A stretch of DNA of 64,000 nucleotides, taken from DASYLJ01 sp964432595 (GTDB lineage: Bacteria; Desulfobacterota; Binatia; DP-6). Of this stretch, positions 63,557 to 64,000 are shown in pieces. The stretch lies in contig CAYSOF010000020.1 in the NCBI GenBank assembly GCA_964432595.1, positions 62,001 through 126,000 on the forward strand, written 5' to 3'. Made by a program: the position numbers and the translations under genes. The first letter of the stretch is position 1. Each line of letters begins with the position of its first letter. The notes below the pieces were generated by a model. The model was not told the origin of the DNA and did no database searches. It saw only the letters and a list, made by a program, of their open reading frames with translations.

Positions 63557-64000
63557 GTGGGACACATCATCCTTGCGGGGTTCATGGCCACGGGAAAAAC
63601 AGAGGTCGGCCGCCGGCTGGCGCAACGACTGGGACGCGCGTTCGTCGACACGGACGCGCTGGTCGAAGCGGACGCCGGTAGCACCGTGGCCAGCATCTTT
63701 GTCGCCGAGGGCGAAGCGGGCTTCCGGGCTCGCGAGCGTGCGGCGGTGGAGCGAGCCTGCGCAATGCCCGACGCGGTGATCGCGATCGGGGGCGGGGCGC
63801 TGCTCGACGCGGACAACCGGCGCCGGCTCATGGAGTCCGGAGCGGTCGTCTGCCTGACGGCGGCGCCCGAGGAGATCCTGCGTCGGGTCGGGAACGCGAG
63901 CAGCCGGCCGCTGCTCCGCAACGCGCCCGATCGGCTCGCGCGCATTCGCGAGCTCGCGGCCGAGCGCGCGCCGATCTACGCGCAGGCGACGCATACGGTC
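63557..64000 (+). CDS. aroK: Shikimate kinase (3' partial)
   Basis: The frame runs off the window after 148 codons. GFMATGKTEVGRRLAQRLGR is the P-loop region of shikimate kinase, AFVDTDALVEADAG holds the shikimate-binding Asp, FRARERAAVE the Arg, and AIGGGALLD the Walker B-like GGG motif. It phosphorylates shikimate in aromatic amino-acid synthesis. The start is GTG at 63557. pilQ-aroK is a common arrangement and aroB would be expected next. Confidence 0.9.
   Translation, partial: MGHIILAGFMATGKTEVGRRLAQRLGRAFVDTDALVEADAGSTVASIFVAEGEAGFRARERAAVERACAMPDAVIAIGGGALLDADNRRRLMESGAVVCLTAAPEEILRRVGNASSRPLLRNAPDRLARIRELAAERAPIYAQATHTV

Overview
The window comes from a GC-rich, diderm (Gram-negative) bacterium. 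It encodes a complete lipoprotein-maturation pair (Lnt, LspA), a PilQ outer-membrane secretin, and a MacA-like adaptor. Three features recall the former Deltaproteobacteria and related phyla (Myxococcota, Candidatus Binatota): the pilMNOPQ-aroK order, secreted proteins with Myxococcus-type disulfide repeats, and a Thr/Ser-rich exported protein. The phylum is an inference; no rRNA gene is present to settle it.

Left end (1-8.8 kb): an accessory island. A Type III-like restriction subunit (cut by the window edge) is followed 5 bp later by its DNA methyltransferase, then an AAA ATPase behind an AT-rich palindromic gap, then an unusual helicase joining a RelE/ParE-like N-terminus to a UvrD-type motor. 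The island ends in a truncated DUF433 antitoxin-like remnant that runs directly into chromosomal genes.

8.8-26.1 kb: envelope and secreted-protein region. It holds a tightly overlapped DUF4239/DUF1214/DUF1254 operon; lnt with an exported hypothetical protein; a PDZ-containing membrane adenylate cyclase beside a winged-helix/AAA/TPR regulator; a VOC protein; and a small membrane protein. Four exported proteins in this stretch share one uncharacterised N-terminal domain of about 150 residues. One carries a Thr/Ser linker and the other three carry Cys-rich tails. Three of the four have a matching TTGAC-N17 promoter pattern. A 5'-truncated UdgX-type uracil-DNA glycosylase lies between two of them.

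26.1-46.3 kb: mixed metabolism and signalling. This stretch holds a flavin-dependent oxidoreductase, ileS-lspA (LspA with Cys in place of a conserved Asp), an Mrp ATPase, two histidine kinases without linked response regulators, an Smr protein, a CDP-alcohol phosphatidyltransferase, a TetR/diiron/flippase-like operon, a Gfo/Idh/MocA oxidoreductase, a 7Fe-type ferredoxin, a zinc-ribbon TPR protein, an L,D-transpeptidase, a secernin-like peptidase and a MacAB-type efflux operon.

46.3-64 kb: core genes. A second flippase-like protein is followed by glnA and glnB (ammonium assimilation and its PII sensor), an SH3 envelope protein, tRNA-Pro(CGG), a secreted ComEA-like HhH protein, aroC, and the priA-def-fmt-rsmB cluster. 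The pilM-N-O-P-Q operon (type IV pilus alignment complex and secretin, each pair overlapping by ATGA) runs into aroK at the right edge. Upstream of pilM lie a textbook sigma-54 promoter followed at once by a long GNRA-capped hairpin (a possible small RNA) and a separate sigma-70 promoter for the pil operon.
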